A DNA stretch of 64,000 nt from Azospirillum picis (GCF_017876115.1 NZ_JAGINO010000007.1:186001-250000), one strand, 5' to 3'; shown: positions 37,283 through 46,220, numbered from the stretch's first letter. A program made the numbers and translations. The notes: generated by a model not told the origin, from the sequence alone.

Positions 37283-37650
37283 CCGCCCTACCGCAGCCGT
37301 CGGCGTGGGCGTCACCGGGCACCGGCGTCATAGGGATGCCCCCATGGCGCCGGTCATAAACACGAAAGGCGGTCACCGGATGCTGGGGCGTCTGACGGCA
37401 CGTCGGACAACCTCCCTCAACTCGGGGCGCCAGTCGGCGCCCATTTTCTTTTCCGCAGGCTGCCCCCCCGAGTCCTGCGGCAGGTAAGCCGGGGCGCAGG
37501 AAATTCCCCGAGACGCGAGAAGCGGTGCCATCGCGGGTCTCAGCGCAGGAGTGGCGAGCAGCCCCCTACTGATCGGCTGCTGATCATGGCCTTAAGACTC
37601 AGGCCGTCAAAACGTCGCCTCCGGTGTTGCCTGGGTGATTCTTCACCGCG
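37283..37650. other. gene-free stretch with one intrinsic terminator
   Basis: Apart from the terminator at 37425-37452 I see no gene, repeat or promoter that I can support. Open frames here have no ribosome site and no family resemblance. Confidence 0.5.
37425..37452 (+). terminator. intrinsic terminator downstream of the IclR gene
   Basis: GGGCGCC (37425-37431) pairs perfectly with GGCGCCC (37436-37442) around a 4-base loop, followed by ATTTTCTTTTC. It lies about 140 bp after the IclR stop. Confidence 0.8.
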
Positions 37651-38016
37651 ATGGACCTCATGACAACCCACGCCGAACTGCATCCCTTCCTTCGCCCCCT
37701 GCTGGATCGCGTCCTGGAAAAGTGCCGCTCCCTGACCTGGCCCGAGCGTGAAGAATTGGTGGGTGCTGCCATTGTCGCGATCTTCAAGGGGCAGACGCTG
37801 TCTCCCGGCATGGATCCGGACGCCGAGTTCCCCAGATTCATCGCCGCTGTCATCGACCGGCTTGGAGCGCCGCCGGTCGTGGAGGAATCGCAGGCCCTTC
37901 TCTACAGCCTTTCGTCCATGGGCGATCATGTCGAAGCCGGCGAGTCATGGATGGATGAACATTCGGAGGAAACAGCGCTGCTGACGGTAGCGCTGCGTAC
38001 CGACGGCGCGTCCTGA
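37651..38016 (+). CDS. small acidic hypothetical protein
   Basis: 121 residues, acidic and mostly helical by composition, without membrane segments or motifs I recognise (ELHPFLRPLLDRVLEKCRSL; FPRFIAAVIDRLGAPPVVEE). Codon use fits the neighbourhood. Two ATGs (37651, 37660) are possible; neither has a strong ribosome site. Function unknown. Confidence 0.55.
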   Translation: MDLMTTHAELHPFLRPLLDRVLEKCRSLTWPEREELVGAAIVAIFKGQTLSPGMDPDAEFPRFIAAVIDRLGAPPVVEESQALLYSLSSMGDHVEAGESWMDEHSEETALLTVALRTDGAS

Positions 38017-38052
38017 GCATTGCCACCCGCCTGCCGACGGCGGCGGGCCGGT

Positions 38053-38145
38053 GCGACCCGCCCCCGCCCCCGCCCCCGCCCCTGCCTCCGCCCCTGCCTC
38101 CGCCCTAGTCCGTCATTCCGCCGGGCAGACCGTCATTCCGCCGGA
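38053..38145. repeat. C-rich low-complexity tract and a 13-bp direct repeat
   Basis: A run of CCCGCC and CTGCCTCCGCC units spans about 38057-38105. Two copies of GTCATTCCGCCGG follow close together. It lies in the gap before the saccharopine-dehydrogenase-like gene. Probably slippage-prone spacer. Confidence 0.7.
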
Positions 38146-38261
38146 CTTCAACGGCCCGGCCGGCGCTTTGCCCGGTTCAGCCCGGCGGCGCTGCCGCTCA
38201 CCCTTCGTATGCAAGCTGAATTGCCGACACGCATCGGCCAACATCTGGAGCGGGGAAGGGT

Positions 38262-39341
38262 ATGGCACGCATGAAGGTTCTGGTTCTGGGCGCCGGCAAG
38301 ATCGGCTCGATGATCGCCACCATGCTGGGCGGGACAGACGATTTCACCGTCACCGTTGGCGACCGCGACGAGGCGCTGCTGTCACGGGCGGAGCGCGCCG
38401 GCCTGCGGGTGATGCGCGTCGATGTGGAGGATCCGCAGTCGCTGCACGCAGCGCTGTCGGGCCAGCACGCGGTGCTCAGCGCCTGTCCCTTCACCCTGAC
38501 ACCGACCATCGCCGCCGCCGCGGTGGCGGCCGGCGCCCATTACCTCGACCTGACCGAGGACGTCGCCGCCACCCGCAAGGTCAAGGAGCTGGCCGAAACC
38601 GCGAACAGCGCGCTGATCCCGCAATGCGGTCTGGCGCCGGGCTTCATCTCGGTCGTCGGCCATGACCTCGCCCGCCGCTTCGACGAATTGCACAACCTGC
38701 ATCTCAGGGTCGGCGCCCTGCCGCAGTACCCGACCAATGCCCTGAAGTACAATCTGACCTGGAGTACCGATGGGCTGATCAACGAATACTGCAATCCGTG
38801 CGAGGCGATCGTCGACGGCCGCCCGCGCGAGGTCATGCCGCTGGAGGGCGACGAGCGGTTCGCGCTCGACGGGGTCGACTATGAGGCCTTCAACACCTCG
38901 GGTGGGCTGGGGTCGCTGTGCGAGACGCTGGCCGGCAAGGTGCGGAACCTCGACTACAAGACCGTCCGCTATCCCGGCCACCGCGACATCGTCCGCCTGC
39001 TGATCCGCGACCTTCGGCTCGGTGAGCGCCGCCACCTGCTGAAGGACGTGCTGGAGGCGGCGGTTCCGCTGACCTTGCAGGACGTCGTGCTGGTGGTCGC
39101 CACCGCCACCGGCGTGCAGGACGGCGAGCTGCGGCAGGAAACCTTCGCCACCAAGATCTACAGCAAGGCCATCGCCGGCCGGACCTGGAGTGCCATCCAG
39201 GTGACCACCGCCGCCGGGATCTGCGCCGTGCTGGACCTGCTGCGCGAAGGCTCGATCCCGCAGTCCGGCTTCGTCCGGCAGGAGCAGGTCCCGCTGGAGG
39301 CCTTCCTCGCCAACCGCTTCGGCGGCCACTACCGGGCCTGA
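38262..39341 (+). CDS. saccharopine dehydrogenase family protein
   Basis: 359 residues. The N-terminal Rossmann fold has VLVLGAGKIGSMIATMLGG and the saccharopine-dehydrogenase pattern VLSACPFTLTPTIAAAAVAA followed by GAHYLDLTED. The substrate domain includes IPQCGLAPGFISVVGHDLA. Members oxidise saccharopine or reduce imines of lysine metabolism, or make carboxynorspermidine-like compounds. The exact reaction is unknown. ATG at 38262 or 38271; the GGAG at 38247-38250 suits the first. Confidence 0.87.
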   Translation: MARMKVLVLGAGKIGSMIATMLGGTDDFTVTVGDRDEALLSRAERAGLRVMRVDVEDPQSLHAALSGQHAVLSACPFTLTPTIAAAAVAAGAHYLDLTEDVAATRKVKELAETANSALIPQCGLAPGFISVVGHDLARRFDELHNLHLRVGALPQYPTNALKYNLTWSTDGLINEYCNPCEAIVDGRPREVMPLEGDERFALDGVDYEAFNTSGGLGSLCETLAGKVRNLDYKTVRYPGHRDIVRLLIRDLRLGERRHLLKDVLEAAVPLTLQDVVLVVATATGVQDGELRQETFATKIYSKAIAGRTWSAIQVTTAAGICAVLDLLREGSIPQSGFVRQEQVPLEAFLANRFGGHYRA

Positions 39342-39506
39342 ACCGCCCGTCGCGGCGGGATTTGCCCTCCGTGCCCGCCTTTGCACGTCCAAAGGCGGGC
39401 ACGGAGGCATCACGCGCGCATGACAGCCATCCCCCACATCGCCCGCCACGTCAGCACCCGGAACGGTTAAGGTCCCGAACCGTCACCGTCGCCGTTCGGG
39501 TCATCC

Positions 39507-40658
39507 ATGCGCCTCATCTTCCTGCTCGGCCTCGCCGGTTTCGCCAGCGCCTTCTCCCTGCGCACCACCGATCCGATGCTGACGCTGATCGCCGCCGATC
39601 TCGGCGTCACCGTAAGGCAGGCGGCCCTGCTGGCCTCCGCCTACACCTTGCCCTACGCGCTGATGCAGATCGTGCTGGGGCCGGTTGGCGACGCCATCGG
39701 GAAGTCGCGGCTGGTGCGGCTGGCGCTGTGCGTCCTGACGGTCGGGCTGGTGCTGTCGACCATGGCGCCGGACTATGGGTCGGTGATGGCCGGGCGCATC
39801 CTGGCCGGCGCCTTTGCCGGCGGCATCATCCCGGCGTCCATGGCGCTGATCGGCGACCGGGTGCCCTACGAGGAGCGGCAGATCGCCATCAGCCGTTTCC
39901 TGCTGGCGGTGATCCTCGGGCAGATGTCGGGCTCCGCCGTGTCGGGGGCGCTGGCGGAGGCGTTCGGCTGGCGCGTCGTCTTCGGGCTGGCGGCCGGGCT
40001 GACCGCGGTCATCTGCGTGGCGGCCCTGGTCGGGCTGGCCGGCGAGAGGGAGACGCGCTCGCCGCTGTCGGTCGCCGACGCCCGCCAGCGCTACGCCACG
40101 GTGCTGACCAACCCGGCCTCGCTGATCGTCTTCGCCACGGTGGCGGCGGAAGGCCTGCTGATCTTCGGCGTCTTCCCCTTCGTGGCGCCGGTGCTGATCG
40201 AGCATGGCGCGGCGGGCGCCTTCCAGGCGGGGCTGACCATCGCCGCCTTCGCCATCGGCGGCGTCGCCTACAGCGCCGTGGTGCGACGGATGATCGCTTC
40301 GCTCGGCCAATGGGGCATGATGAAGGTGGGCGGCCTTGCCGCCGGCCTCTCCTACCTGGTGATCGCCTTCCCGGTGCCCTGGCCGGTGGTGAGCCTGGCC
40401 TTCCTGGTCGCCGGCTTCGGCTTCTACATGCTGCACAACACAATGCAGACCCAGGCGACGGAGCTCGCCCCGACGGCGCGCGGGTCGGCGCTGGCGCTCT
40501 TCGCCTCCAGCTTCTTCATCGGGCAGGGCATCGGGCCGGTGCTGTACGGCGCCATCTCCGTCCATACCGGCTTTCCGCTGCTGTTCCTCGGCGTCGGTGT
40601 CCTGACCGCCGGCCTCGGTTTCGCCTCGGCGCGACTGATCCGGCGCGGCAGGGCCTGA
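39507..40658 (+). CDS. MFS transporter
   Basis: 383 residues, about 12 helices. It starts MRLIFLLGLAGFASAFSLRT, then has the DHA1-like loop GPVGDAIGKSRLVRLAL between helices 2 and 3, and RILAGAFAGGIIPASMALIGD in helix 4/5. The substrate is unknown. It lies 165 bp after the saccharopine-dehydrogenase-like gene on the same strand and converges on the NAD salvage cluster. Confidence 0.86.
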   Translation: MRLIFLLGLAGFASAFSLRTTDPMLTLIAADLGVTVRQAALLASAYTLPYALMQIVLGPVGDAIGKSRLVRLALCVLTVGLVLSTMAPDYGSVMAGRILAGAFAGGIIPASMALIGDRVPYEERQIAISRFLLAVILGQMSGSAVSGALAEAFGWRVVFGLAAGLTAVICVAALVGLAGERETRSPLSVADARQRYATVLTNPASLIVFATVAAEGLLIFGVFPFVAPVLIEHGAAGAFQAGLTIAAFAIGGVAYSAVVRRMIASLGQWGMMKVGGLAAGLSYLVIAFPVPWPVVSLAFLVAGFGFYMLHNTMQTQATELAPTARGSALALFASSFFIGQGIGPVLYGAISVHTGFPLLFLGVGVLTAGLGFASARLIRRGRA

Positions 40659-40711
40659 CGCCAGGCTCGGCCAGCGGGGGCTCGGCGACAGGGGGGTGGG
40701 CGGCCGCCGGT

Positions 40712-41458
40712 TCAGAAGCGGAGTTCGTCGGCGATGACCGCGCCGCTCGCCTGCATCAGGTACAGCCCGACATGGTGGGCGACCATCTGCGGGTGGGCGG
40801 CGGTGTCCGGCAGGCCGAGGCCGCGGGCCACGTCGAGCGGCAGGTCGTAGGTGGCGCAGCCCGGCTCATGGACGACGATCTCGCGCAGTGGGCCCGTCAT
40901 GCCATGGTTGCGCGCCGACAGCAGGGCCTGGACGGCCTGCAGCACGCAGATGTCCGTGCAGATGCCGTCCACCACCAGCACCTCGACACCGTTGTCGGCG
41001 ATCCAGTCGAACAGCCGGTTGCGTCCGGTCGCCGCATCGGTCGTGCCGACCACGCCGTTGATGCAGTCCTTGCGCATCAGTGTGACGCCGGGGGCGCCGT
41101 CCAGCCAGGCGAGCTCATCGACGAGGTTCTCCTCGCCGGTGCCGGCCTCGCAGTGGGGCGGGTAGGGAAACTCGGGCTTGCCCGGCTCGTGGGTGTCGAG
41201 GAAAACGGCGACGGGCCGCCGTGCCTCGATGAACAGCCGGTTGGTGCGGCCGATCTCGGCGATCATGCGGGTGACCTGGGCGTTCGCCACCGGCGGCGCC
41301 AGGTTGCCGCCCCCGATGGCGGCGAAGCCCTTCACCGGGTCGACGTCGAGCTTGCCGATCTTCGCGCCCGCCAGCGCGTAGCTGGTCCGGCGAACCGGCA
41401 TGACGGCGGCGATGGCATCCAGCGCGGCGGCCGGGCTTTCGATCAGGGCGTTCGTCAT
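40712..41458 (-). CDS. pncA: nicotinamidase-like cysteine hydrolase
   Basis: 248 residues, isochorismatase fold. The catalytic triad can be placed: Asp in LDVDPVKGFA, Lys in LMRKDCINGV, and Cys in DGICTDICVLQAV. The metal site Asp-x-His with a later His is seen in FLDTHEPGKPEFPYPPHC. It would deamidate nicotinamide to nicotinate, feeding pncB, whose stop lies 17 bp before its start. The metal site favours nicotinamidase over isochorismatase. Confidence 0.85.
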   Translation of the reverse strand: MTNALIESPAAALDAIAAVMPVRRTSYALAGAKIGKLDVDPVKGFAAIGGGNLAPPVANAQVTRMIAEIGRTNRLFIEARRPVAVFLDTHEPGKPEFPYPPHCEAGTGEENLVDELAWLDGAPGVTLMRKDCINGVVGTTDAATGRNRLFDWIADNGVEVLVVDGICTDICVLQAVQALLSARNHGMTGPLREIVVHEPGCATYDLPLDVARGLGLPDTAAHPQMVAHHVGLYLMQASGAVIADELRF

Positions 41459-41475
41459 CGTGCTTCTCCTCCGGT

Positions 41476-42792
41476 TCAGACCAGCACCGGGACGTTCGCG
41501 ACGCCCTCGGTGCCGAAGATGGCGCGATAGCGGGCGACCTCGGCTGCCGGACCCGTGGCCTTCTCATAATTGTCGCTGAGCTTGACCGCGCCTTTCCAGA
41601 CCCCGTCGACCTCGACCGCGGTCACCTTGCAGACCAGGCTCAGCGGGTCGAGCCCCTGGTTGCTGCGCGGGTGGCAGTTCCGGAAATCGGAGGTCAGCAG
41701 GGTTCCCCAGCCATAACCGTCGCGGATGCGGCCGCCGAAGGCCTGATGCAGCCGCAGGATGTCCTCGACATCGAGACCGTCGCTGAACAGCACGCGCTTT
41801 TCCCGCGGATCGCGGCCGTGCCGTTCGAGCCAGGCGATGTACTCCTCGCCCGCCGTCACCGGCTCCTTGCTGTCCACCCGCATGCCGGTCCATTCCCCGA
41901 CCCAGTCGGGCGCGTTCTTCAGGAACTGGGTCGATCCGAAGGTGTCGGGCAGGAACACCAGCATCGCGCCGCCGTAGGTCTCCTGCCACAGCCGCAGGAC
42001 CTCGTACTGCGCCCCCAGCAGCTCGTCCTCGGTCCGCGCCAGCGCCGCGACCGTCGTCGGCAGCTCGTGCGCGTTGGTGCCGATGGCCTCCAGGTCGTGC
42101 TTCATGGCGAGGTGGGTGTTGGAGGTGCCGATGAAGCGCGGGCCGAGTTCGGCGGCCATCGTCTCTACCACGTATTCCTGCCAGAGGAAGCTGTGGCGCC
42201 GGCGCGTGCCGAAGTCCGACAGGCTGAGGTCGGCGACCGGGCGCAGCCGCTCGATCTTGTCCCAGAGGCGGACCTTGGCGCGGGCGTAGAGGATGTCGAG
42301 CTCCGTCTCCGTCATGTTCGCCAGCGCGGCACGGGTCTTGAGCTCGTTGATGATGCTGAGCGCGTAGATCTCCCACATGGTCGTCATCGCCCACGACCCC
42401 TCGAAATCGAGGCGCCATTGGCCGTCCTCCTCCGACAGCCGGTAGTCGGGCAGGGCGAAGTCGTCGGCGAGCCATGCGACGAACTCGGGACGGAAGATTC
42501 CCCGTTGTCCGTAGAAGGTGTTGCCCTGCAGCCAGACCGCCTCGGAGCGCTTCAGGCGCAGCGACCGCACATTGTCCAACTGGCGGCGCAGCTCGGCCTC
42601 GTCGATGATCCGCGCCAGCTTCACCGACCGCGTGCGGTTGATCAGGCTGAAGCGGACCTTCACGTCGCGGAAGTGGCGCCAGATGAACTGCAGCATCGCC
42701 AGCTTGTACCAGTCCGTGTCCAGCAGCGAACGGACGATGAAGTCGGTGGCGAAGTTGTGGTTGTGGGCGCGGCTGCTGAAATTGACGAGCAT
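41476..42792 (-). CDS. pncB: nicotinate phosphoribosyltransferase
   Basis: 438 residues, PncB type. It makes nicotinate mononucleotide from nicotinate and PRPP. Family blocks are LLDTDWYKLAMLQFIWRHF near the N-terminus, LSLSDFGTRRRHSFLWQE, FIGTSNTHLAMKHDLEAIGT with the catalytic His region, and VLFSDGLDVEDILRLHQAF. It sits 30 bp after nadE. Confidence 0.95.
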   Translation of the reverse strand: MLVNFSSRAHNHNFATDFIVRSLLDTDWYKLAMLQFIWRHFRDVKVRFSLINRTRSVKLARIIDEAELRRQLDNVRSLRLKRSEAVWLQGNTFYGQRGIFRPEFVAWLADDFALPDYRLSEEDGQWRLDFEGSWAMTTMWEIYALSIINELKTRAALANMTETELDILYARAKVRLWDKIERLRPVADLSLSDFGTRRRHSFLWQEYVVETMAAELGPRFIGTSNTHLAMKHDLEAIGTNAHELPTTVAALARTEDELLGAQYEVLRLWQETYGGAMLVFLPDTFGSTQFLKNAPDWVGEWTGMRVDSKEPVTAGEEYIAWLERHGRDPREKRVLFSDGLDVEDILRLHQAFGGRIRDGYGWGTLLTSDFRNCHPRSNQGLDPLSLVCKVTAVEVDGVWKGAVKLSDNYEKATGPAAEVARYRAIFGTEGVANVPVLV

Positions 42793-42822
42793 GGCGGTAA
42801 CCTCCTGTTCTCGCTGACCGGG

Positions 42823-44523
42823 TCACAGCCCGTAGTGGTTGGTGACCGGCAGGCGCCAGCCCGGCCCGTAGGTCCGTTCGGTGACGACGACGCCCGGAGG
42901 GCTCTGGTCGCGCTTGTACTGCGCACGCGCCGTCAGGCGCCCGATGCGCTCGGCATAAGCGGCGGGGATCGGCTCGCCGACCGCGGCACCCGCCAGCTCG
43001 GCGGCGCGGCCGGCGCCGTTCAGCCCCTCGACCATGGTGCGGAGCACCGCGTCGAGGTGCTCGTAGGCGCCCAGGGCCTGCTCGTCGGTCTGCTCCTCGC
43101 GCAGTTCGGCGCTCGGCGGCTTGGTGATGATGCGCTCGGGCATCACCGCGCCGTCCGGCCCGAGCAGGCCCTCCGGGCGTTGCGCGTTGCGCCAGCGGGA
43201 CAGGCGGAAGACCACCGTCTTGTAGACGTCCTTCAGCACCGAATAGCCGCCGCACATGTCGCCGTAGAGCGTCGCGTAGCCGACGCTCATCTCGCTCTTG
43301 TTGCCGGTGCTGAGCACCATCAGCCCCAGGCGGTTCGACAGCGCCATCAGCGTCATGCCGCGTGCCCGCGCCTGCACGTTTTCGAAGGTGGTGTCCGCCG
43401 CCGGCACCGGCCGGCCGGCGAGGACCGGGGCGAGCATGCGGTCGAAAGCCTCCATCGCGGGCGCGATCGGCACGGTCAGGAGGCGGGTGCCGAGCAGCGC
43501 GGAGGCCCGCTCCGCGTCCTCCATGCTCTCCGCCGAGGTGTAGGGCGACGGCATGCGCACCAGCAGCACGCGCTCCGCCCCAAGCGCGTCCACCGCGACC
43601 GCCGCCGACAGCGCGCTGTCGATGCCGCCGGACATGCCGAGCACCACGCCGGGGAAGCGGTTCTTGTCCACATAGTCGCGCAAGCCGAGGACGAGGGCCC
43701 GGTACATGGCCTCCGCCTCGTCGGGGTAGGCGTTCGGCGTGACGCCGAACACGTCGCCGCGGCACAGATCGACCGTCCCGTCCTCGCCGCGCTCCAGCGT
43801 GATGTCGAAGGCCGCTTCGCGGAAGCCGGCCTGGGCGATCACCAGCCCGGCCCGGTCCATCACGTAGCTTCCGCCGTCGAACACCAGGCTGTCCTGTCCC
43901 CCGACCTGGTTGACGTAGAGCACGGGCAGCCCGGTGGCCCTGACCGTACGGCGGCCGATGGCGAGCCGGACCGCCTGCTTGCCGGTCCGGAAATGCGAGC
44001 CGTTCGGCACGATCAGCACGTCCGCGCCCTCGGCCGCCAGGGACTGGGCGACCTTGCCATGCCAGAAATCCTCGCAGATGGCGATGCCCAGGCGGAAGCC
44101 GCGGAAGTCGACGGGCGACGGCAGCGGCCCGGGGGCGAAGACCCGCTTCTCGTCATAGACCTCGTCGTTGGGGAGATTGTGCTTGAGCACGATCCTCATC
44201 GAGCCGTCGGTTTCGATGAGGAAGGCGGCGTTGTAGGGCAGGGTGGCGCCGTCGAGCGGGCCGCCGACCAGCACCGCCGGCCCGCCGTCGCCCCGCATCT
44301 CGCCGGCCAGCGCGTCGAGCGCGGCGCGGAAGTCCCGGCGGAAGCCCGGACGCAGCACGAGATCCTGAAGCGGATAGCCGCTGCCGAAGCATTCGCTGAA
44401 AACCAGCAGGTCCGCCTTGCCGCGGTACTGTTCGCGGTGACGGCGGACGATGTCGAAATTGTCCTTGAGCGCGCCGACCGTCGGGTTGGCCTGGACGCAG
44501 ATGATGCGCAGAGTTGCGGACAT
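42823..44523 (-). CDS. nadE: glutamine-dependent NAD+ synthetase
   Basis: 566 residues. The N-terminal carbon-nitrogen hydrolase domain supplies ammonia from glutamine, with Glu in VFSECFGSGYPLQD, Lys in VLKHNLPNDE and Cys in AICEDFWHGK. The C-terminal ATP-dependent synthetase has the P-loop GMSGGIDSALS and STGNKSEMSVGYATLYGD. The start at 44523 has GGATGAGGG upstream. The frame is open to 44718, overlapping a possible leader ORF, but that extension is Pro/Arg-rich and unlikely to be translated. Confidence 0.95.
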   Translation of the reverse strand: MSATLRIICVQANPTVGALKDNFDIVRRHREQYRGKADLLVFSECFGSGYPLQDLVLRPGFRRDFRAALDALAGEMRGDGGPAVLVGGPLDGATLPYNAAFLIETDGSMRIVLKHNLPNDEVYDEKRVFAPGPLPSPVDFRGFRLGIAICEDFWHGKVAQSLAAEGADVLIVPNGSHFRTGKQAVRLAIGRRTVRATGLPVLYVNQVGGQDSLVFDGGSYVMDRAGLVIAQAGFREAAFDITLERGEDGTVDLCRGDVFGVTPNAYPDEAEAMYRALVLGLRDYVDKNRFPGVVLGMSGGIDSALSAAVAVDALGAERVLLVRMPSPYTSAESMEDAERASALLGTRLLTVPIAPAMEAFDRMLAPVLAGRPVPAADTTFENVQARARGMTLMALSNRLGLMVLSTGNKSEMSVGYATLYGDMCGGYSVLKDVYKTVVFRLSRWRNAQRPEGLLGPDGAVMPERIITKPPSAELREEQTDEQALGAYEHLDAVLRTMVEGLNGAGRAAELAGAAVGEPIPAAYAERIGRLTARAQYKRDQSPPGVVVTERTYGPGWRLPVTNHYGL

Positions 44524-44833
44524 GATGCCCTCATCCTGGAGCGCCCCGTTTCCGGGGGCGCATGCAACGCCGGTGCCCGAACGCCGCCATGGGCGGGGGG
44601 ATCGGGCGTCTTGCGAGCCTGCCGTCAGCGGCAGGCCGGGGTGACGCGTCGGATGACGGTCGGCGATGGCAGGGAAGGGCTGTTGTCGGTCGATCGTGTC
44701 GAGAAGCGGGTGATGCACATGGCAAAGCTCCTTTGCCGAATGCCGCCGGTCTGTCCGGCGGGCTTGGTTGGCATGCTAGTACGCGAAGACGATCATGTAA
44801 ACGGCCAATAAACGCAGCGGTCCGGTGTCGCGG
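44524..44833 (-). promoter_or_regulatory. leader and promoter region of nadE-pncB-pncA
   Basis: This 310-bp gap holds a candidate promoter on the minus strand, TTTACA then TAGCAT 17 bases on, near 44799-44771. A hairpin follows, GGCAAAG-GAG-CTTTGCC (about 44737-44721), whose loop and stem contain the ribosome-site sequence AAGGAG directly before an ATG at 44720. A 31-codon open frame runs from that ATG to 44625. The same hairpin design recurs before nadM. Confidence 0.45.
44625..44720 (-). CDS. possible 31-residue leader peptide upstream of nadE
   Basis: A short frame of 31 codons, Arg/Ser/Thr/Pro-rich (begins MCITRFSTRS), starts right after a hairpin containing AAGGAG and ends about 100 bases before nadE. 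It could be a leader peptide or a chance ORF. There is no family resemblance. Confidence 0.3.
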   Translation of the reverse strand: MCITRFSTRSTDNSPSLPSPTVIRRVTPACR

Positions 44834-45967
44834 TTAATTGTTGGACTGTGCGATCATTGTTTGGATGATGTGGAAATGGTCTTCGAACATATGCTCGGGG
44901 TCGATCTCCGCGATTGGCATCCAGCGCGCCGACTTGGCGTCGTCGCCGCCGCGGACCTTGGGGAAGCCCTCCTCGGTCGCCTTGAGCTGGATGAGGAAAG
45001 CCTGGGTGACCGTGCGCCCGCGCGACGAGCGGTAGGGATGGTCGAAGATCTGGCTGGCGCGGATGCTGCCTTCGAGGAATCCCGCGGGGACCTTGAGCTT
45101 CGTCTCCTCCCGCAATTCCCGGATCATGGCGTCCTTGATCCGCTCGTGCTGGCCGACGAAGCCGCCGGGCAGGGCCAGCAGGCCGCGGCCGGGCAGGCCC
45201 CGGCGCTCGACCAGCAGGACGTGGCCGGACAGGACGACCACGGCGTCCGCGGTGAGGAAGGTCGGGGGATAGGGCGCCTTGGCCCATCCCGCCCTGTATT
45301 TGGCGATATACCCGCTTTCCTCCGCCAGCCGCCTGTATTCATCGGTGCGCGCGAATTCCGCCATGAAGGCGGCGACGTTGGCGGGCAGCGCCTCTCTCCA
45401 CTCCACCAATGCCGCGTCGGCGTCGGCGAAATAGGCGTCGCGGATGGGTGTCGCCGAGATCCCCTGGCAGTTCCCGCATTCCACCGCGCCCCACTGCGGG
45501 AACATGCGCAGGTAGTAGCTGCTGTGGTCCTTGGAATGGCCGATCAGGCGGACCACGGGCGCCGAGCCGTCGGCGGGCCGGTGGTGCTGCACGACGACGC
45601 CATGCACGGCCGCCTGGACGTCGCGGATCCATTCCAGGTCGTTGTAGCGGTCGATGAGGGGAAGGACCGTGATGCGTCCGCACTCCTCCGGCGGGAAGGC
45701 GCCCAATATGCAGGCGCGGACCTCCTCGAAGCGGAAGGGGTTGCGGTGGCTGCGCGCCTGACGCGACGATCCGACCAGGACGATGAGATGCTTTCCGAGC
45801 GAGAGGGCTCGCTGCATCACCGTCAGATGGCCGAGATGGAAGGGGCGGAAGCGGCCGACGAAGACCATGAAATCGCAGGTCGGGGCGCCGTGCGCGCCGG
45901 ATGCTGCGGTCCTCTTCGCCAAGGACAGGGTGCCGGACCCGTGTCCGGTGTCGGTGCTGGACGTCAT
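44834..45967 (-). CDS. nadM: bifunctional nicotinamide-nucleotide adenylyltransferase/Nudix hydrolase
   Basis: 377 residues. The N-terminal nucleotidyltransferase domain (residues about 30-200) has VFVGRFRPFHLGHLTVM with the HxGH motif, and ISATPIRDAYF. The C-terminal Nudix hydrolase (about 230-365) has the complete Nudix box GGFVGQHERIKDAMIRELRE followed by Glu-Thr. This is the same plan as Synechocystis NadM-Nudix (slr0787). It makes NAD or its deamido form from the mononucleotide and cleaves ADP-ribose-type products. The ATG at 45967 lies 11 bases after AAGGAG, which is held in a hairpin. Confidence 0.93.
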   Translation of the reverse strand: MTSSTDTGHGSGTLSLAKRTAASGAHGAPTCDFMVFVGRFRPFHLGHLTVMQRALSLGKHLIVLVGSSRQARSHRNPFRFEEVRACILGAFPPEECGRITVLPLIDRYNDLEWIRDVQAAVHGVVVQHHRPADGSAPVVRLIGHSKDHSSYYLRMFPQWGAVECGNCQGISATPIRDAYFADADAALVEWREALPANVAAFMAEFARTDEYRRLAEESGYIAKYRAGWAKAPYPPTFLTADAVVVLSGHVLLVERRGLPGRGLLALPGGFVGQHERIKDAMIRELREETKLKVPAGFLEGSIRASQIFDHPYRSSRGRTVTQAFLIQLKATEEGFPKVRGGDDAKSARWMPIAEIDPEHMFEDHFHIIQTMIAQSNN

Positions 45968-45971
45968 GCTC

Positions 45972-45990
45972 AGCAAGCTCCTTGCTGAAT
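45972..45990 (-). promoter_or_regulatory. hairpin sequestering the nadM ribosome-binding site
   Basis: On the minus strand TCAGCAAG-GAG-CTTGCTGA is a perfect 8-bp stem with a 3-base loop. The AAGGAG ribosome site lies partly in the stem and partly in the loop, just before the nadM start. A similar hairpin lies upstream of nadE. Confidence 0.5.
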
Positions 45991-46121
45991 GAATGCCGCG
46001 GTCTATCCGCGGCAGGAAGACAATACGGTCGCGTCCGGCATTTCTCAAGCCCCCATTCCCCATCCTTTCGGGGCAATGCGTTCGCATTCCTTGCACGCGC
46101 GGCGTCTCCACACGCTGTGCT

Positions 46122-46150
46122 TGTCATGGCCCGGAACTTGTTCCATGACA
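46122..46150. promoter_or_regulatory. 29-bp interrupted palindrome upstream of the beta-glucosidase gene
   Basis: TGTCAT (46122-46127) pairs with ATGACA (46145-46150), and the inner GGAAC-TT-GTTCC also pairs. A perfect GGAGGCCTCC palindrome follows at 46151-46160. The position, about 70 bp before the GH1 start, fits an operator or a leader structure. Confidence 0.4.
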
Positions 46151-46220
46151 GGAGGCCTCCGGCTGCGGCATGCTTGGCGGAGAGGAAGCCGCCGCCTTGC
46201 TCCGTGGTGAGGAAGACCCG

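Noticed and set aside
38053..38145. Repetitive tract as a CRISPR array
   Set aside because: Units are short, C-rich and without unique spacers of constant length; low-complexity DNA explains it.
44524..44718. 65-codon N-terminal extension of nadE
   Set aside because: Pro/Arg-rich sequence unlike NadE, overlapping the hairpin leader; the ATG at 44523 has a ribosome site and starts the glutaminase domain.
41671..44811. 1046-codon open frame on the plus strand
   Set aside because: Antisense to pncB and nadE; no family resemblance.
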